From: Maylandia zebra
Taxonomy: Eukaryota; Chordata; Actinopteri; Cichliformes; Cichlidae
Length of the DNA: 64,000 bases
Direction: 5' to 3'
NCBI RefSeq assembly: GCF_041146795.1
Contig: NC_135179.1
Coordinates: 10,830,547 to 10,894,546 of the forward strand
Shown: one piece after another, positions 25,681 to 50,200 of the stretch
Layout: the number at the start of each line of letters is the position of its first letter
Numbering within the stretch: position 1 is the first letter of the stretch
Notes under the pieces: model-generated
Told to the model about the DNA's origin: nothing
Databases searched by the model: none
Seen by the model: only the letters and a program-made list of their open reading frames with translations
Translations under genes and position numbers: made by a program

Positions 25681-28213
25681 CCCTACAGATCAAAAGTTAG
25701 TTTAAGTCCTTTTTTAAAAAAAAGTTTTCATTGACTGAATGGATGATCTGTTTTTATTAGGTATGATAAATATGATTTACCCCGCAGTCAATGCAGTGAA
25801 GTTTTTGAATCAAACAGTGGTTCTTGTGCGTATTATTTCTGACAACACACCGGTGTGATGAAGCGGGATAATTCTGTCGGGTTGGAACATTTCTTTCATT
25901 GCTTCTTCTCTCATGGTCCCAACACAAGCACATAGGAAGATGAAGGGAATCTAAACTGGGTAAAAAAAATTGCTAGATCAGTTGTTCATGTACAACAACA
26001 AAAGCAGGAGGTAGGAAATGAGAGAATTATTGCCAATGTGCTTTTCAGGAGCAGCACCTGCAGTGAATTGTCTTTCCTCCTCTATGTTGGTTCCATCCAA
26101 CAATGACTGTTTCTGCTCTCCCTTGATGAATTTGTACCAAGTGCATTTACTACCACCATCCATTCTTAACATTTGTATGAATTTATTTGATAAGTTTTGA
26201 AATTAAATGTGACCCTGACATTGAACTTGTGAATCTAGCTTTGTTTACCAACTTTGTACCAATTGGCAATTGGAGCTGCAAGTGTCCTAGATTTTATGTT
26301 AGGCATTTTGATTGCTTAATAAGAGGCCAGAAAATATTAAGAAAATGGGGTTTAACATCTGAAAAGTTATATGTGCTTTCTTTTACTATGCACTGTATAT
26401 CAGTTGGCTGAATTGCATGGAAAGTTACAGAGATAAGAGCAGGAGAACAAAAAGCCTGTGCTATTGGCCCTCATGGAGAATGGTCTGAAAAAGAGAAGTG
26501 AGCAGCAGTTCTCTGGATGAAAATGCCTTGTCAATGTCAGAGTAGCCAGGCTGCTTTGTTACACTGGTAACAGGAAAAATGTGTAACACACTGAATCTTG
26601 CTGCAGCAGTAGAAGATCATATATCAGCTGAGAACAGAAAACAGGCTACTGTTTGCACAGGTTTAAAAAATTGGACAAACTTTGCCGCAATAATTAGGGC
26701 AGTTATGAAAACAAAAGGGGGGTCCAACCTAGTACTTAAAAGGTCTAACTACTGAAGTGGGTAGGTTTTTATATATATACATTCAAGTCTAGACTGCAGG
26801 TTGTTTCTAAAAAATATATTTTTTATTAAACAGCATACACAATAACAACATTACAAATAAACTGGTGCATTATGGTTGATTGAAGTGAAGACTCTTGATT
26901 GGTTTGCAGATAAATACAGCACTCGTAGAAAGCAGAGCACTGTTCTCTTGGCCCCTGTATGAACATGTGATTGGTCATCTTGACAACTTGCACAGCTCTC
27001 TTAACTGCCAACGACGTACCAGCTTCCTTGTGGGAGTGCTAACAGTGGAAAACAATCTGTGCACTGGATCCAACTAATACTGCCTTTACCTCAGCGTAGA
27101 GTCCTCCCAAATCTGTACTCACTGATTCATCACGTCATGGCCAGTTACTGTTAACTGTTGCTAGAAGGAAATCAGCCAGTGTCTGAATCCAAATCCAGCA
27201 CTCCAAACATATTGACTAGTTTCAAAGTAGCAAAATGGGTTTCAGAAACTGTGAAGCAAGATTTTGTACCATTACTGACGAGCATAGTGTTGCATATCTT
27301 CTGCTTATTTTCTTAATTGTCCTTCAATTTTAGAAAACCGAGGAAAAAAAATACAACTATACACCCTTTTATTTGAAAAGTACAAAATGTCTAAATATCC
27401 TCTTTACCTTGGTATGTGACAAAAGAAATATTCAAATCTTCACAATTTTGCTTAAAAATGTCAAATTATGACAAAAATAATTAATACCTGTTTGGATTGA
27501 TTTGTTGTCCAACGGCTAGACATTTCTAAAAAGTAGTGTACAGACTGAAAAAACATTTTTATTCCACTTTTTCAACCAATGGTCTACAAATGTAGCAGTT
27601 ATACAGCACATTTTAAGTAGTAGTGCTTTGAAGCTATACTCAGTCATGCATTCACACACCAGTGCAGGTGGAGCTGCCAAGTAAGGTGCTGCCTTGCCGT
27701 CAAGAAGAAACTGGGGTTCATCGTTCTGCTCACTAAACACACTTTGGCATGTGGTGGGGTTGTGGCCGCACCACCAAACCTGCAATTCGGGGCAACCTAC
27801 TCTTCTCCTGAACCCACGATCCCCACAGTATAATTAAAGTCTGTCTACAAATGAAAAGCAGAGGTTTCGGTACCGCTGGCAGGATATCGCTTGATATACA
27901 GAAGCACACAGCCCCTTGTGCTTTAGCTCAATTAACATTTTCTGAAATTAGTCCAATACAGAAAGTAGCTATCAGACCTTTAAATACTCCAGTGGTCTTT
28001 TAAGAGTAATGAGTGTCATTTAAAAACAAAGATGCTCTTTTTGCTACACAGAAAAGAACTCAGAAGATGGAAGAGCCCATAATTTTTGTCTTTAGAAAGA
28101 AAAGAGAAAAGATTTGCATTACGAAATATGCAGCAGTGTAAAGGAAGCCATGTGTTTGATTGCCAGAGTAAATAGATAAGATATAAGGGAGAATATTGCA
28201 TTTTGAGGGGAAG
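25681..28213. other. Convergent intergenic region between ppp4r3b and cfap36
   Basis: Both neighbours end here on opposite strands. I see no gene. On the minus strand, AATAAA (TTTATT on +) occurs at 27557-27562 and again near 27367; either could end cfap36 transcripts. No transposon is recognisable in this stretch. Confidence 0.55.
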
Positions 28214-39529
<11,316 letters not shown>

Positions 39530-39850
39530 GTTGGTCGTAGCTGGCGGGCGTAAGCAGCAGCAACAACAACAAAGGCAGCAGCGGCAGCCCTGACACAGTG
39601 TTGTTCTTCAGGTCCGCGCGTGCAGCACAGCTCACACAGATGGGAAAACACATCTGGTTTATCGTCCCTCATTAACTAGTCCGCATGAGTCTCGGAGGCT
39701 GCTTTTTCCGTTCTGGACAAGGTGAGAAATGCGCAGTCATGAATTTGAGAATGGTGACGCCTAATTGGTTGCTAAGGTAACCATTACGTCAGTCAGCTGC
39801 TCCTTCTGCCTGGACGAAGTAGAGCCCTCCACTGGCACCGAGACGGAGAA
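39530..39850 (-). promoter_or_regulatory. cfap36: cfap36 promoter with RFX X-box
   Basis: The sequence upstream of the cfap36 ATG is CpG-rich. At 39768-39781 the minus strand reads GTTACCTTAGCAAC, which fits the RFX X-box consensus (RYYNYY-NN-RRNRAC) at every position. It lies about 240 bp before the ATG, the usual distance for ciliary genes. An inverted CCAAT box (ATTGG, 39764-39768) touches it, and a CRE-like TACGTCAG follows at about 39785-39792. Motifs are read directly; control by RFX factors is inferred. Confidence 0.75.
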
Positions 39851-42800
39851 GCCGCTAAAGTAAGCATTAAAAACTCCCCACAGTCCCAAACCTGCAGTTG
39901 CTGGAAATATCACAAAAACAAGATAAAACAAAAGTTAATTCTGCATCGTTCGCTCATTGTATATAGATTACTGAGTCTTTTGTTTGTACTTTTTGTTACC
40001 ATTTAGCGTGTGCTATCTCAAAAAGCAATGTATGGTGAACCAAACGTTTTCAGATTCTACTCCCTTTATTTGTTGTTTTTATGCTTCACATAAAAATGAA
40101 ATTACATATAGTAGAAATATAAGTTAAAATGAAATAAATAGTATGAGTGTTAAATATTTAAAAATATTACTATGCAGAAATCTCGAGTAACCCCTCATTT
40201 CTTTATATTATGCTGGGAATCAGCCTTTACTATTCTCTTTTTTTGAAGGTCTGATGATGGAATTAATTTGTCCTCCTGTTCTCTTGCACATTTTGCCAAC
40301 TTATGTCATGTTTTCAGCCACTAGCAGTTTGGGAAATACATTGATCATCCAAAAAATACTCTTTTGTGTTGATCAAACTATGTTATCTTTGGGAATTTTC
40401 ATAGATTTAAAGAAATGGGAACAAATGATGAACCTTTGCAACAGGCTAGTGGTAACAAAACAACTTAAATTGGTTCTTTGTATGTTGTCTGTCTACAACA
40501 GAGGTTTAAGTGGCTTAAGAAACAACAACAACAATGACAAAAATGTTCCTTTGAAAATAATCGGGTACAAGAATTTGAAACGAGTGAGAAAAAAAAGCCA
40601 GTGCAAAAAGAAGAACTATGACTCAAGACCACTTTAACAATTAGACGAATGTCTGGCTCCTTGGAAGCAAAATATAAAGAAATGAGAGTTGACTCAAGAC
40701 TTTTGCACATTACTGTACGTAGATTATGTTTTAAGTTGGCCGTGGTACTAATTTTAATCTCACATTAGCTTCATCCTGTGGCAAATCTAATTATTATGGT
40801 ATTATGGTAAATATGATTGCAATTATTAAATATGATTATGATGATTATTGTTATTCGCCATCCTGTGGTAAGGCTTCTTTGATTGTCCATTCTGGTTACA
40901 CAGGGCCTTGTCTGTGTAACCTGAATGTGCAGCGATGTACTAAGGATTAACTTCTGAGGTAAACCACTTTACTTAACGAAAGCCAGATCACTAAACAGAC
41001 ACACATACACACACAAACGCACAGAGAAACATAAGCTAAGATGCTTATTTTTTATTAATAGTAAAAATCGAGTGATCACATAATTTAGTAGTGCGCATTG
41101 ACAAGGATATTCAATAAATATACATTCCTTCTGTATCTTTAAAGGTACAAGATTTCATTATTAGCATCATCTCAAGAAAGGCTCATAGCTACTGTGCACA
41201 GCTCATAAAGGCAAGGCATGCAAGCAGCAGTCATGCCGAAAAAACATACTAAAGGTAGGCAACATTTAAAAAGCTTTACAGGCAGTATTTGAAATGTATC
41301 TCTCGGTAATAGTGCTTTGTTTTGCTAAAATAAGCAGTTCTGCCCTTCTGTGTACAAGAAAAATATGATCTGTTACAGAGTTTTCACTAAAAAATGAACA
41401 TTTCGCTGGAGCAATGGACAGGCAGACAACACACAATTCAGAAACATTCCAGTTTGTTTTTTTGTTTTTTTAAAATTTTGCTCTGACTCTATAAGTTGCA
41501 TGTAGCAGATTTTAAACCACTTAAATCTTGGCATCTGTGTACTCTGTACTGTGTACAGAGCTGAAATAATCCCCACTGTAACTGGAAAAAGATTTGTTTT
41601 CCAAAACAGAATAGTTACAAAACACAAAAACCATAAAAACCTGGGCAGAATGCAGTACCAGCGTTACCGCCCTCCCCATATGACAATCATAGATTATAGC
41701 AGCGTATAGTAGTGAATCTGACTCCAGGTCAGCTGGCAGATAAGCATTACAGTGTGGTGACAGTGCTTTACACATAGATATTATTATTGTCATAATCTCA
41801 AAGTCTACTCACTTGGTATGGAGAAGTTATGCTACAAATAAAAAACGACTGTGTTTGTCATTTAAGGATACTTTTATGAAGTAATTATTATAGATAGATA
41901 CGTGGCTGTGTCTTGCACAGAAAGGTATAGGTTCTTAGGGTACACATAAGTAGTAAAAAAAAGTTTTTTGCTTTTCAGAATGAAATAATTTTTTAAATGG
42001 TATTATTATTGTTTATAGTTTATACATTCTGGTGTGAAAGAATCGCTCTCAGGATAGAGTCAGTTAAGTGTTATCTGATAAAACACACACATGCTCATGG
42101 AACTGCCTGTTATGCATGTTACACGTGCATAAAATCAGCAGCTGTGAACCAACATGTTGCTTGATCAAGGCTGAATTTTTCATTTAACATTTAATAGCAA
42201 CTTTTAAGTGAAAGCAAGTAACTTGCCTCGTGACATCCACTAGATGGCAACAGCTACCCAAGTTTCAACTGACTCGATATTGGCCAACAAACATTTGAAA
42301 TCCCAAGCCCCTGAAATGAAGAAAACTGGACTTCCTTTTGATCCATGTGCCAATTTAAAAAGATCCAGCTGCCTTCACGTAACATGCTTAGGACTACCAC
42401 GGCGTGGATGACTGAGAACCTCGACAGAGATTCGTTTTTCAAATGGTACACAGCCTGAAAAATTACCAAACCCGAGATATTGTTTTAGGGATGGAACTAA
42501 TGTTTTGTTTTCATTGCTGATTAAATTGCTAATATCTTTATTAGTTGGATCAAGAAACGTCACCTCATATATTAATGATAGAAAATTACTGTTTATGTAA
42601 TTAATACATTATCAGAAGACTTGTCAATTAATTCTCTCCTGAAATCAGACGTAACACTGATGACGCATGTGGCGCTGTCATGTTAAACACTCCATAGCAA
42701 CACATATATACATTTTAGACACAGACATCCCTACGATTTTCTCTCTGGTGGTGTTTTTGACTTTACTCAGTTAATGGCTTTGAAAGTTGAAAAAAAAAAC

Positions 42801-44208
42801 CTTCTGTATTATTATAAATCCCACAAGAATCATTTCTAAAGGTTACACTTGTAGCAAAGAGTGTGTAAACATGCAATCATTCGAAATGCAAATAAATGTT
42901 GCTTCAAGCTTTCAGTCAAGTATAAACTAAAGATGCTAGATTTGTAGCTCTATCTCCACAAGATAAAGGGAATATATATTCTGTCACAGGCATGACATTA
43001 CAGGCCAACATGTCCTTGAGGTTAAAATACAGCAACTGCCTCTGTCAAGCTCTGTTAAAAATTCATTGTATTGATTTGGTTGACAGCAGAGACCCTCTGG
43101 CCCCTTTCGTCTTAACGCTACTTCAGTATGTGTTCAATAAGTCACAATGCTGGGTTTGAAAGGATACTACAGATATCCATGCAATCCACCTCTAATCCCA
43201 GGATTTGTTTATGGTTATCGATAATGATCTTTTAAGACCCTTCTGGATCATTAGCTCCCCCTCCTTCCACCATAAAAAACCACAGCTTGCTTTATTGAAA
43301 GTAGTGGCTGATGGAGGATGCTAAGCCATCAAATGCATCATCTAATTCAGTCATGCAGTGGAACAATGCACCCATATTCATACTTCTGGAAATGGAAATA
43401 AAACATGGTGGACATGGTTTGAGCAATCCCTTAAAAGGCCCACTTCATCAGCTTTTTTTTCTAAAACAACTAATGCTTACAATTAGAGATCAATACATTA
43501 CTTGGCTCAGCCACATGAAGCTGTTTGTTTCCAGGAAGCCGATTAAACTTTTATTTCAGTCTCTGCTTAATTGTTGTTTTTAAGAATTTTGCAATTTAAA
43601 TAATGTTCTGGTGTGAGTGAATACTATGGGAAAAGCATAAACCTGTTTACTTTAGGCTAACATATTCAAGACCATTGAGAGCACAGAGGCAGTTAGAGAT
43701 CTGCAACAGCTTAAGGTGTGTGGTAACCTGTGTGTGGTGAATTCTGAATGCCAGATGTAGCGACTGTAGCTACATATGCTAACGTGCCTCCTGCCTCTTC
43801 ACATGCAGCTGTTATCCCTCCTTTTAAAGGGTGATTAATTATGAATGTTAGCTTAAGTGACATACAATATTTAGGCAATCAGTGCAATTTATTTCCTTTC
43901 CTGGGAGATCTAAACAAGGACAAAAAATAATATATAAGTTGTAAGGTTGTAAAATATTATTAGCCTATTAATCAGAATTCTAAACCAAAATGATTTGGTT
44001 TCATTTGTAAAGAATCAAAAGTGCCAGCCTGCTGTGGAGCATTTACTTTCCTTCCTGAGTTCTTCCTTTTATCAAGTCCTGCAAACCAGATACCTAAATT
44101 TGAAAAGTGTCTTTCTATAAAATCACAATAATAAACTGCTACAAAGACCCAGTGTTGGAAGTCCAATGCCACTGGAGGAAAGAAGTTCTTCAAACATGAT
44201 TTTTGTGG
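39851..44208. other. Intergenic region between cfap36 and pld5
   Basis: No gene is supported here. The open frames (for example 40254-40637 and 43311-43583) are AT-rich, lack homology I recognise and have no splice partners. The pld5 3' UTR must lie at its right end; AATAAA on the minus strand occurs near 43889. A short perfect hairpin at 40894-40921 is the only distinct structure. Confidence 0.55.
40894..40921. repeat. Perfect 10-bp hairpin
   Basis: GGTTACACAG and CTGTGTAACC flank an 8-base loop. No other feature is attached to it, and its role is unknown. Confidence 0.8.
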
Positions 44209-47200
44209 TCACACAAATCCATTGGCGATCTCTCTGCCACCACTGCTCTCAGCGGACTGACTGGGTACTTCCATTGGATTGTCGGCGTTACCTTTTATTT
44301 CTACCTGTTTTTGGTCAAAGCGACTCATTTTCATTTGACTCCTCTCTTGGTAGTTGTCCATAACTGGCACTAACCCACTAGCAGTGCCTTGTCGAGTAAG
44401 TTTGCTCAGTCTGTCGTTACGGTGCCTTGTTTCGTCCGGTGTCTGTCCAACAACTTTGTGATGATTTCTTGGTAGTATAGATCCTTTATTATGCTGCCCT
44501 TTCTGAATAGGCAGTGGTCCATTGCGTAGCTGGCTGGCTTTGAGTAACACCATTGGTTTGATCTGGTGCTTGTTGCAAACCAGGAATTTATTAGCCTGCA
44601 GGGGGATGGTGTAGTGTGAAAACCAGTCCCGCTCAAACGCAGCCTGTAACTGCTCCACGACGGTGAAGTTCCTGTCGTCGATATCTTCTAGCTTACTGAT
44701 CACAAGGCCTGCTCCTGCATTAAAGGTAAACTCATCCCCCTCCCAGTCAAGATTACCTGTCAGGAAATAGACCACAGTGAGAAACACAAATGACATCGCA
44801 GTTTTGGGTAACTTGTAGATGGAACTGAACTGAAGAACTGAAAAGCATATCTGAGTTTATAGATTGTAAATCAAAGTGGAAATTGTACGATGAACTCATT
44901 TGCAACCGAACAGTGATGATTGATATAACTTGTGGGTTTTAGGTCTGTATATTCAACCTGCATTCTCTTCACTTTCCAGCAGGGAGAGTCTCCTTGAGTG
45001 GGGTGATATGTGACAGGAGCAGCATGAGGGTAAGGTAAAGGAAGGTTTACATAGCAGTAGTGAGAACTGCTATAGTTTGAAGAGAGTGGCACAAATAAAA
45101 AGGCAGGAGGCAAAAGATTAGAAATGAGTACATCACCTAGACAACAAATTAGACACTTCCCTGAATAGGGAAGAGTCTAATTTGCAAAGGGGCAAAGTCA
45201 CCTCTTTTTGTTAAGAAAACTGCATCTTTAGTACAATGCTGCAGATGTTCTATCAGTCTGTGGTGGCAAGTGTGCTGTTCTGTGCTGCAGCCTGCTGGTG
45301 AGGCAGCATCAGGAACAAGGAGGCAAGAAGGCTGGAGGAAAGCTGGCTCTGTTATTGGAGCCAGACTGGACATGCTGAAGGAGGTGGAGGAAGGATACAC
45401 ACTAAAGATGTTAGAAGCCATCCTGAACAACTCTGAGCACCTACATTATAAAATCTTTATGGAACAAAAAAACATCCGTCAGGCTTTTCAGTTCTTATAC
45501 AAATAGCAGATGAGCTATGTCAGACATGAATTTCCCTCTTGGATCAAAAAAGTTATTCTTATTTTTATACTTATCAGAGGGAAGTTAGGGAGGCAAGGTT
45601 GAGATGATTTGTATAGTGCAGAAGAGTGATAGTGAATATACTAGAGAAAGGATGCTGAAGATGGAGCTGCCAGGCAGGAGGAAAAGAGGAAGACCACACA
45701 GGAGGTTCATGGATGTGGTGAAGGAGGACATGCAGAGGGCTGGAGCGATAGAAGAGGATGGTAGGGATAGGGTGAGATGGCGGCAGTGGTGACCACTAAA
45801 GGGAGCATCTCAAAGAAAAGGTTGTTCATTTTGTAACGTGTGCTCCCGTAGTAAGTAGAACAGGCAGCAAAGCAGGATAATCTTCGCTAAGTTTGGTTAC
45901 CAGTATGGTGATGGTCAAAACACTCAAGTCGAGAGTTCAAAACAGGACTACACAAATCAATTTTGTTGATGATACAGTGGCTACATTAGGTTTTTATATT
46001 CAGTCGATGGGTGCCACGGACTTTCCTGTCTCGGATGCTCACTGTCTGGTTATTGTTTTCCATAAAAATGGATCAACATCCAGATTTTGGAGATGATTTA
46101 GCTGAATTTCAGAGACTGGACCACATGCCTCAAACACTGTTCATACTTGCACCATACGTACATTTGCTCTAGTTTTGTGCAACACCCTCCCTCCTGCCTC
46201 TAGCAAAGGTATCAGGTGAACTTGCCAGGGTTACGAGATGCAGCAGATCCTCAGCGAGGCTTTCCCCAAATCACAGTGTCTGGCCTAGCTTGTTGCTTCA
46301 TTATCACTAAATTATTTTAATTTGTATTTAGGGTTGTTTTCCTGGTTAGTGATAAAGCTTAAACAAATGAAGCACACATATAATTAACCTCTGAACATCT
46401 GATTATAGTGTTTTTGACCTTAGAGTGCCAGTACAGTCATTTCCCCTTGTATATTTTTTTCATCTGTGTTAGGCAAATTTCCTCATCATATTGATCTTTT
46501 ATTCTCACTGTCAGAAAGAAAACAAAAGAGGAAGTATTCCTTTAGGTCCACTAAAAATAGGTCATAGGCATAAAGTGAGCAGACATATAGGCCACAGTCA
46601 TAAAGTCTAGTCGATGAGCTCACCTAAATAAATGGCTCTGTCTGTAACCATAAACCTGTTGTGGTTTATTCCTTCGAGACTGACATCCCTCTGGCCCCTG
46701 GGGTTGAAGAATTTCTGCATACACGTACACACACATGCACAGTTATGCAGTGAGCTTTGATAAAGAGTATCTGTAGAGATGAAAATAGTGCATATTGGCC
46801 CTGAACTTACAGCTTCTAGTGAGCAGTTGGCCTGCTCCATGCACAGACTCCTCAGGGACCAGATGAAGTTGAAAGTTAGCGGATGAGTCTTTTCCGAGCA
46901 ACTTATCAGCAGACGGACTCGTACATTCCTCAGGATCAGAGCCTCTCTTATAAGGCTGTCGATACGCGACCAGTACCTTGGCACGGATACAAATACACGC
47001 AGAATTAGGCATGCAGCTGGTCCGGCACATACGCAGTTTAAACACTGCACTCAAGCCACTGGTGATAAATGCCTGCCAAGTCACTGTGCGGCAGCATATT
47101 TGCTCTAACCTGCTGGTGTTTCTGCCGATGAGGGGCAGGTAATCAGTAATGGAGATATATATGAAATGGTTGGCTTCTTGGATGACCCTGGCAATAGCTT

Positions 47201-50200
47201 CCAGATCACTGCTGCGATGTTTGGGAATGAAAACATCCGGTGAGCTCTGTCAACAGAGAATTAGGGAATGTTGGTGTTGCGTACTCCTCTTTAAAGATAC
47301 ACACAACAGTGATCACAAGAGCATTGTGTAAACAGATAATTATTACCACAGGAATCTTCGTAAACTACAGAGTTGCCACTGTGATCATTAAAGCTGTTAT
47401 AATCATAATAACTGACTGAGCTTTCCTCGTTATTATCATTGTAAATGAGCATCAGGGTTTCTCGTTGTGTGAATAAGTGAGGATTAAAGTTTCAGTTTTA
47501 ACTTCCTTGCTGACAGGCACTGTACCCTATGAATCATTAACTCAGAGTGTGTGCTTGAGTGTGCTTTTTGTGTTCATTTTAATATTACTGAAATGGACAG
47601 CTTAGCCGAATCAACATTTTTTTTCTGCTGGATCACCATCACTCTTGTCCAAGAAGATAAGGACACTGAAAGACACAGCATCCTGCAGAGGACTCTATGA
47701 AAAATTAACGTTCCCTCTCCTAAGCTGTCGCCACCACTGCAGGCAGCTTTTACACTAATGTGTACTGCACGCACTTATATTTATGTCTAATTTCAGCAAA
47801 TATGTATTGTAATTTACCAAAAGTTGGGGTTTTGGACTCCAAAAAGTGTGTGTTTGCTACATGAACCAATGAATTAATTCATTTATAATGCAAACTAATA
47901 CTTTAAATGTTACTTACAGAAACATAGGCCAAGGCTTTTGTGCCATTGATTGTGAGATTCAGTGGCGTGTCTCTGTTGGATACAGCAAATAGGCGCTTGG
48001 ACCAGAAGGAGGGAATAAAGTCTTTATACTGGAGACCCCAGTAGAGACTGAACACTTTGTGGAGGTCCAGAGCCAGACAGCTGCAGTTGTACACCAACAC
48101 ACCCAGCTCCTTCCTCTAAAAAACAAACAAAAAAATAAACAAACACATTTTGTAGAGCAAAACAACAATTGAAACCGGCAGCATTTACATAATTAAAGAT
48201 GTATATCTTCATTTTTGCCTTTAGTTATTTGAATCAGCCTTTGCCTATCATCTCCATCAACATTTACCTTCCAACTAATATTAACCTGTTTTACTGTTTT
48301 AACACTTTTATGCATTCATCTACATACACACACATTTCTCTGATATTTCCACGTCAGGCCATATTGTCCGCATGCCTAATTCAATTCCAAGCCTTAGTCT
48401 ATCCTGACAAAAACAGCAGGGAATGTAAATATGCCGCAGTGAGCCTTTCTGTTCCTGATCTTCTTTTTTGCTCTCAGTACCATTTCAAAGTGGCACTTGT
48501 CATTTTTTTGATTCTCACCATGCAGTTCTTGGAGTCACCTTTTCTTTCTGTCATTCTACACAACCCAGCAGTGTTCATATGAGTAAAGCATTTCTAATAA
48601 ATTCTTCTCTTGCAGCTCATGTGTTACTAAACTCTTGCCATTGTCTTTTTTAAAAAAAACGCGAATATATGCACTCCTCAATAGACTAAAAATCTAGTCC
48701 ATAACCTATTTTCATAGATATCTACAGAAATAAGGAAGGAAAAGAACAATGTCAGTCTGTTTGTTTTGTGGTCTAATTTAAATACAATGTAGCATCAATA
48801 TAAGCCTGGCTGAGAATGCATCAAACATGCTGACCTGACAAATACTTTTGAATAGTTACCTTGTGCTCCTTGCAGTTCATCTTCCTAAATTAAGGCCCTC
48901 ACTAACAAACGGTCTCACACTTTAATGAGCTGTCTACCTTTGAAAAACAGATGAAAGATTCTGGATTCTCTATTTTTGGACGCCACCTCCTGCGCTCACA
49001 AAAACATATACACAGATATAAACTGACTGTGTGCTAACTATTGTTCTCTGTTAGGTACACTTTGCTAGTAACGCTTGGACCTACAGAAACATCTACACAG
49101 ATATAGTTGAACCCCCTTTTGCCTTCAACAGTTGCTTTAGTTCTTTGTGGCACAGATTCAGCAAGACTGTGGAAGGATTCTTCATTCCTCTTATTCTATA
49201 TCGACATCGCAGAGCGGCTCGAACTTCAGCAGGTTGTCTTGATCTTATCTACATGCCTAAACGCACTGGGTAGCTGCCATGTGATTGGCTGCAGTAACAA
49301 ACAGTTAAGAAAGTGTACATAATGAAGTGCCTGGTGAGTGTATATACAGCACTTTCAAAATGTTTTAGGTGTTTAAGTTCTAAAAGAACTTAAGAGTTTT
49401 CACACTAAATGTTGGTATGATTCAGTATTTCTTTCTAATTCCTGCATAGAGGCAACTGGTGGCGTGAGTCGATGCAATATAAATAAAATTGAACAGAATG
49501 AATTTGTGTACAGTTAGACGAATAAAACTATTTGTGTATTCATTAAAAAACATTCTAGCTTCCCTCTTGGTGCCTATAATATTTGCACAGCACTCTACAA
49601 ATACATTAAATCTGAATATTCTTGTTTCGTCAACAATGCTGTTTTTAAGCTATACTGGCTCATACCTTGCGAAATGTAAAGTTCGATCCAATAGATCATT
49701 ACGAGAACTTTACATTAACAATACCAAATTTCAATAATTTGTGTTACTATCCTGCCTCAGAAATCACAGAAGTAAAATTTGGTTGATTTTTCTCCAAAGT
49801 CTCTGTAAGTATTTCTGTGGGTATTGTAAAGTATGGTGGCAGTACGGTGGCCAGAGATCTCCAGTCCATGCTGGCACTGCCGATGTAGAAATGTTTCCTG
49901 TCGACCACCCAGAAGGAGGAGTGAAGGTTGCCTTTGGTCAGAGCTGCCATGTTAATATAGTGAACCTCAGCATCTAGAGATGGAGAGAAAAGGGAGTTAC
50001 ATGTGAGACATGGAGGAGGATAAAGACAAATCTGCCAGAAGCCATACAAATAGAGACAGGGGATAGGAAAGATGGTGAGAGACTGAAAGACTGAAAATGT
50101 GACCAGGGGGAGCAAAGGGCTGAACAGTCAGATCTAAACACAACATAACATCTTATGTGTTATGTCATAACATATAAAGCAATGAAAGTAAGAGCTAGGT

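Noticed and set aside
40254-40637. 127-codon plus-strand frame
   Set aside because: AT-rich composition with Asn and Lys runs, no recognised family, and an isolated position in intergenic DNA.
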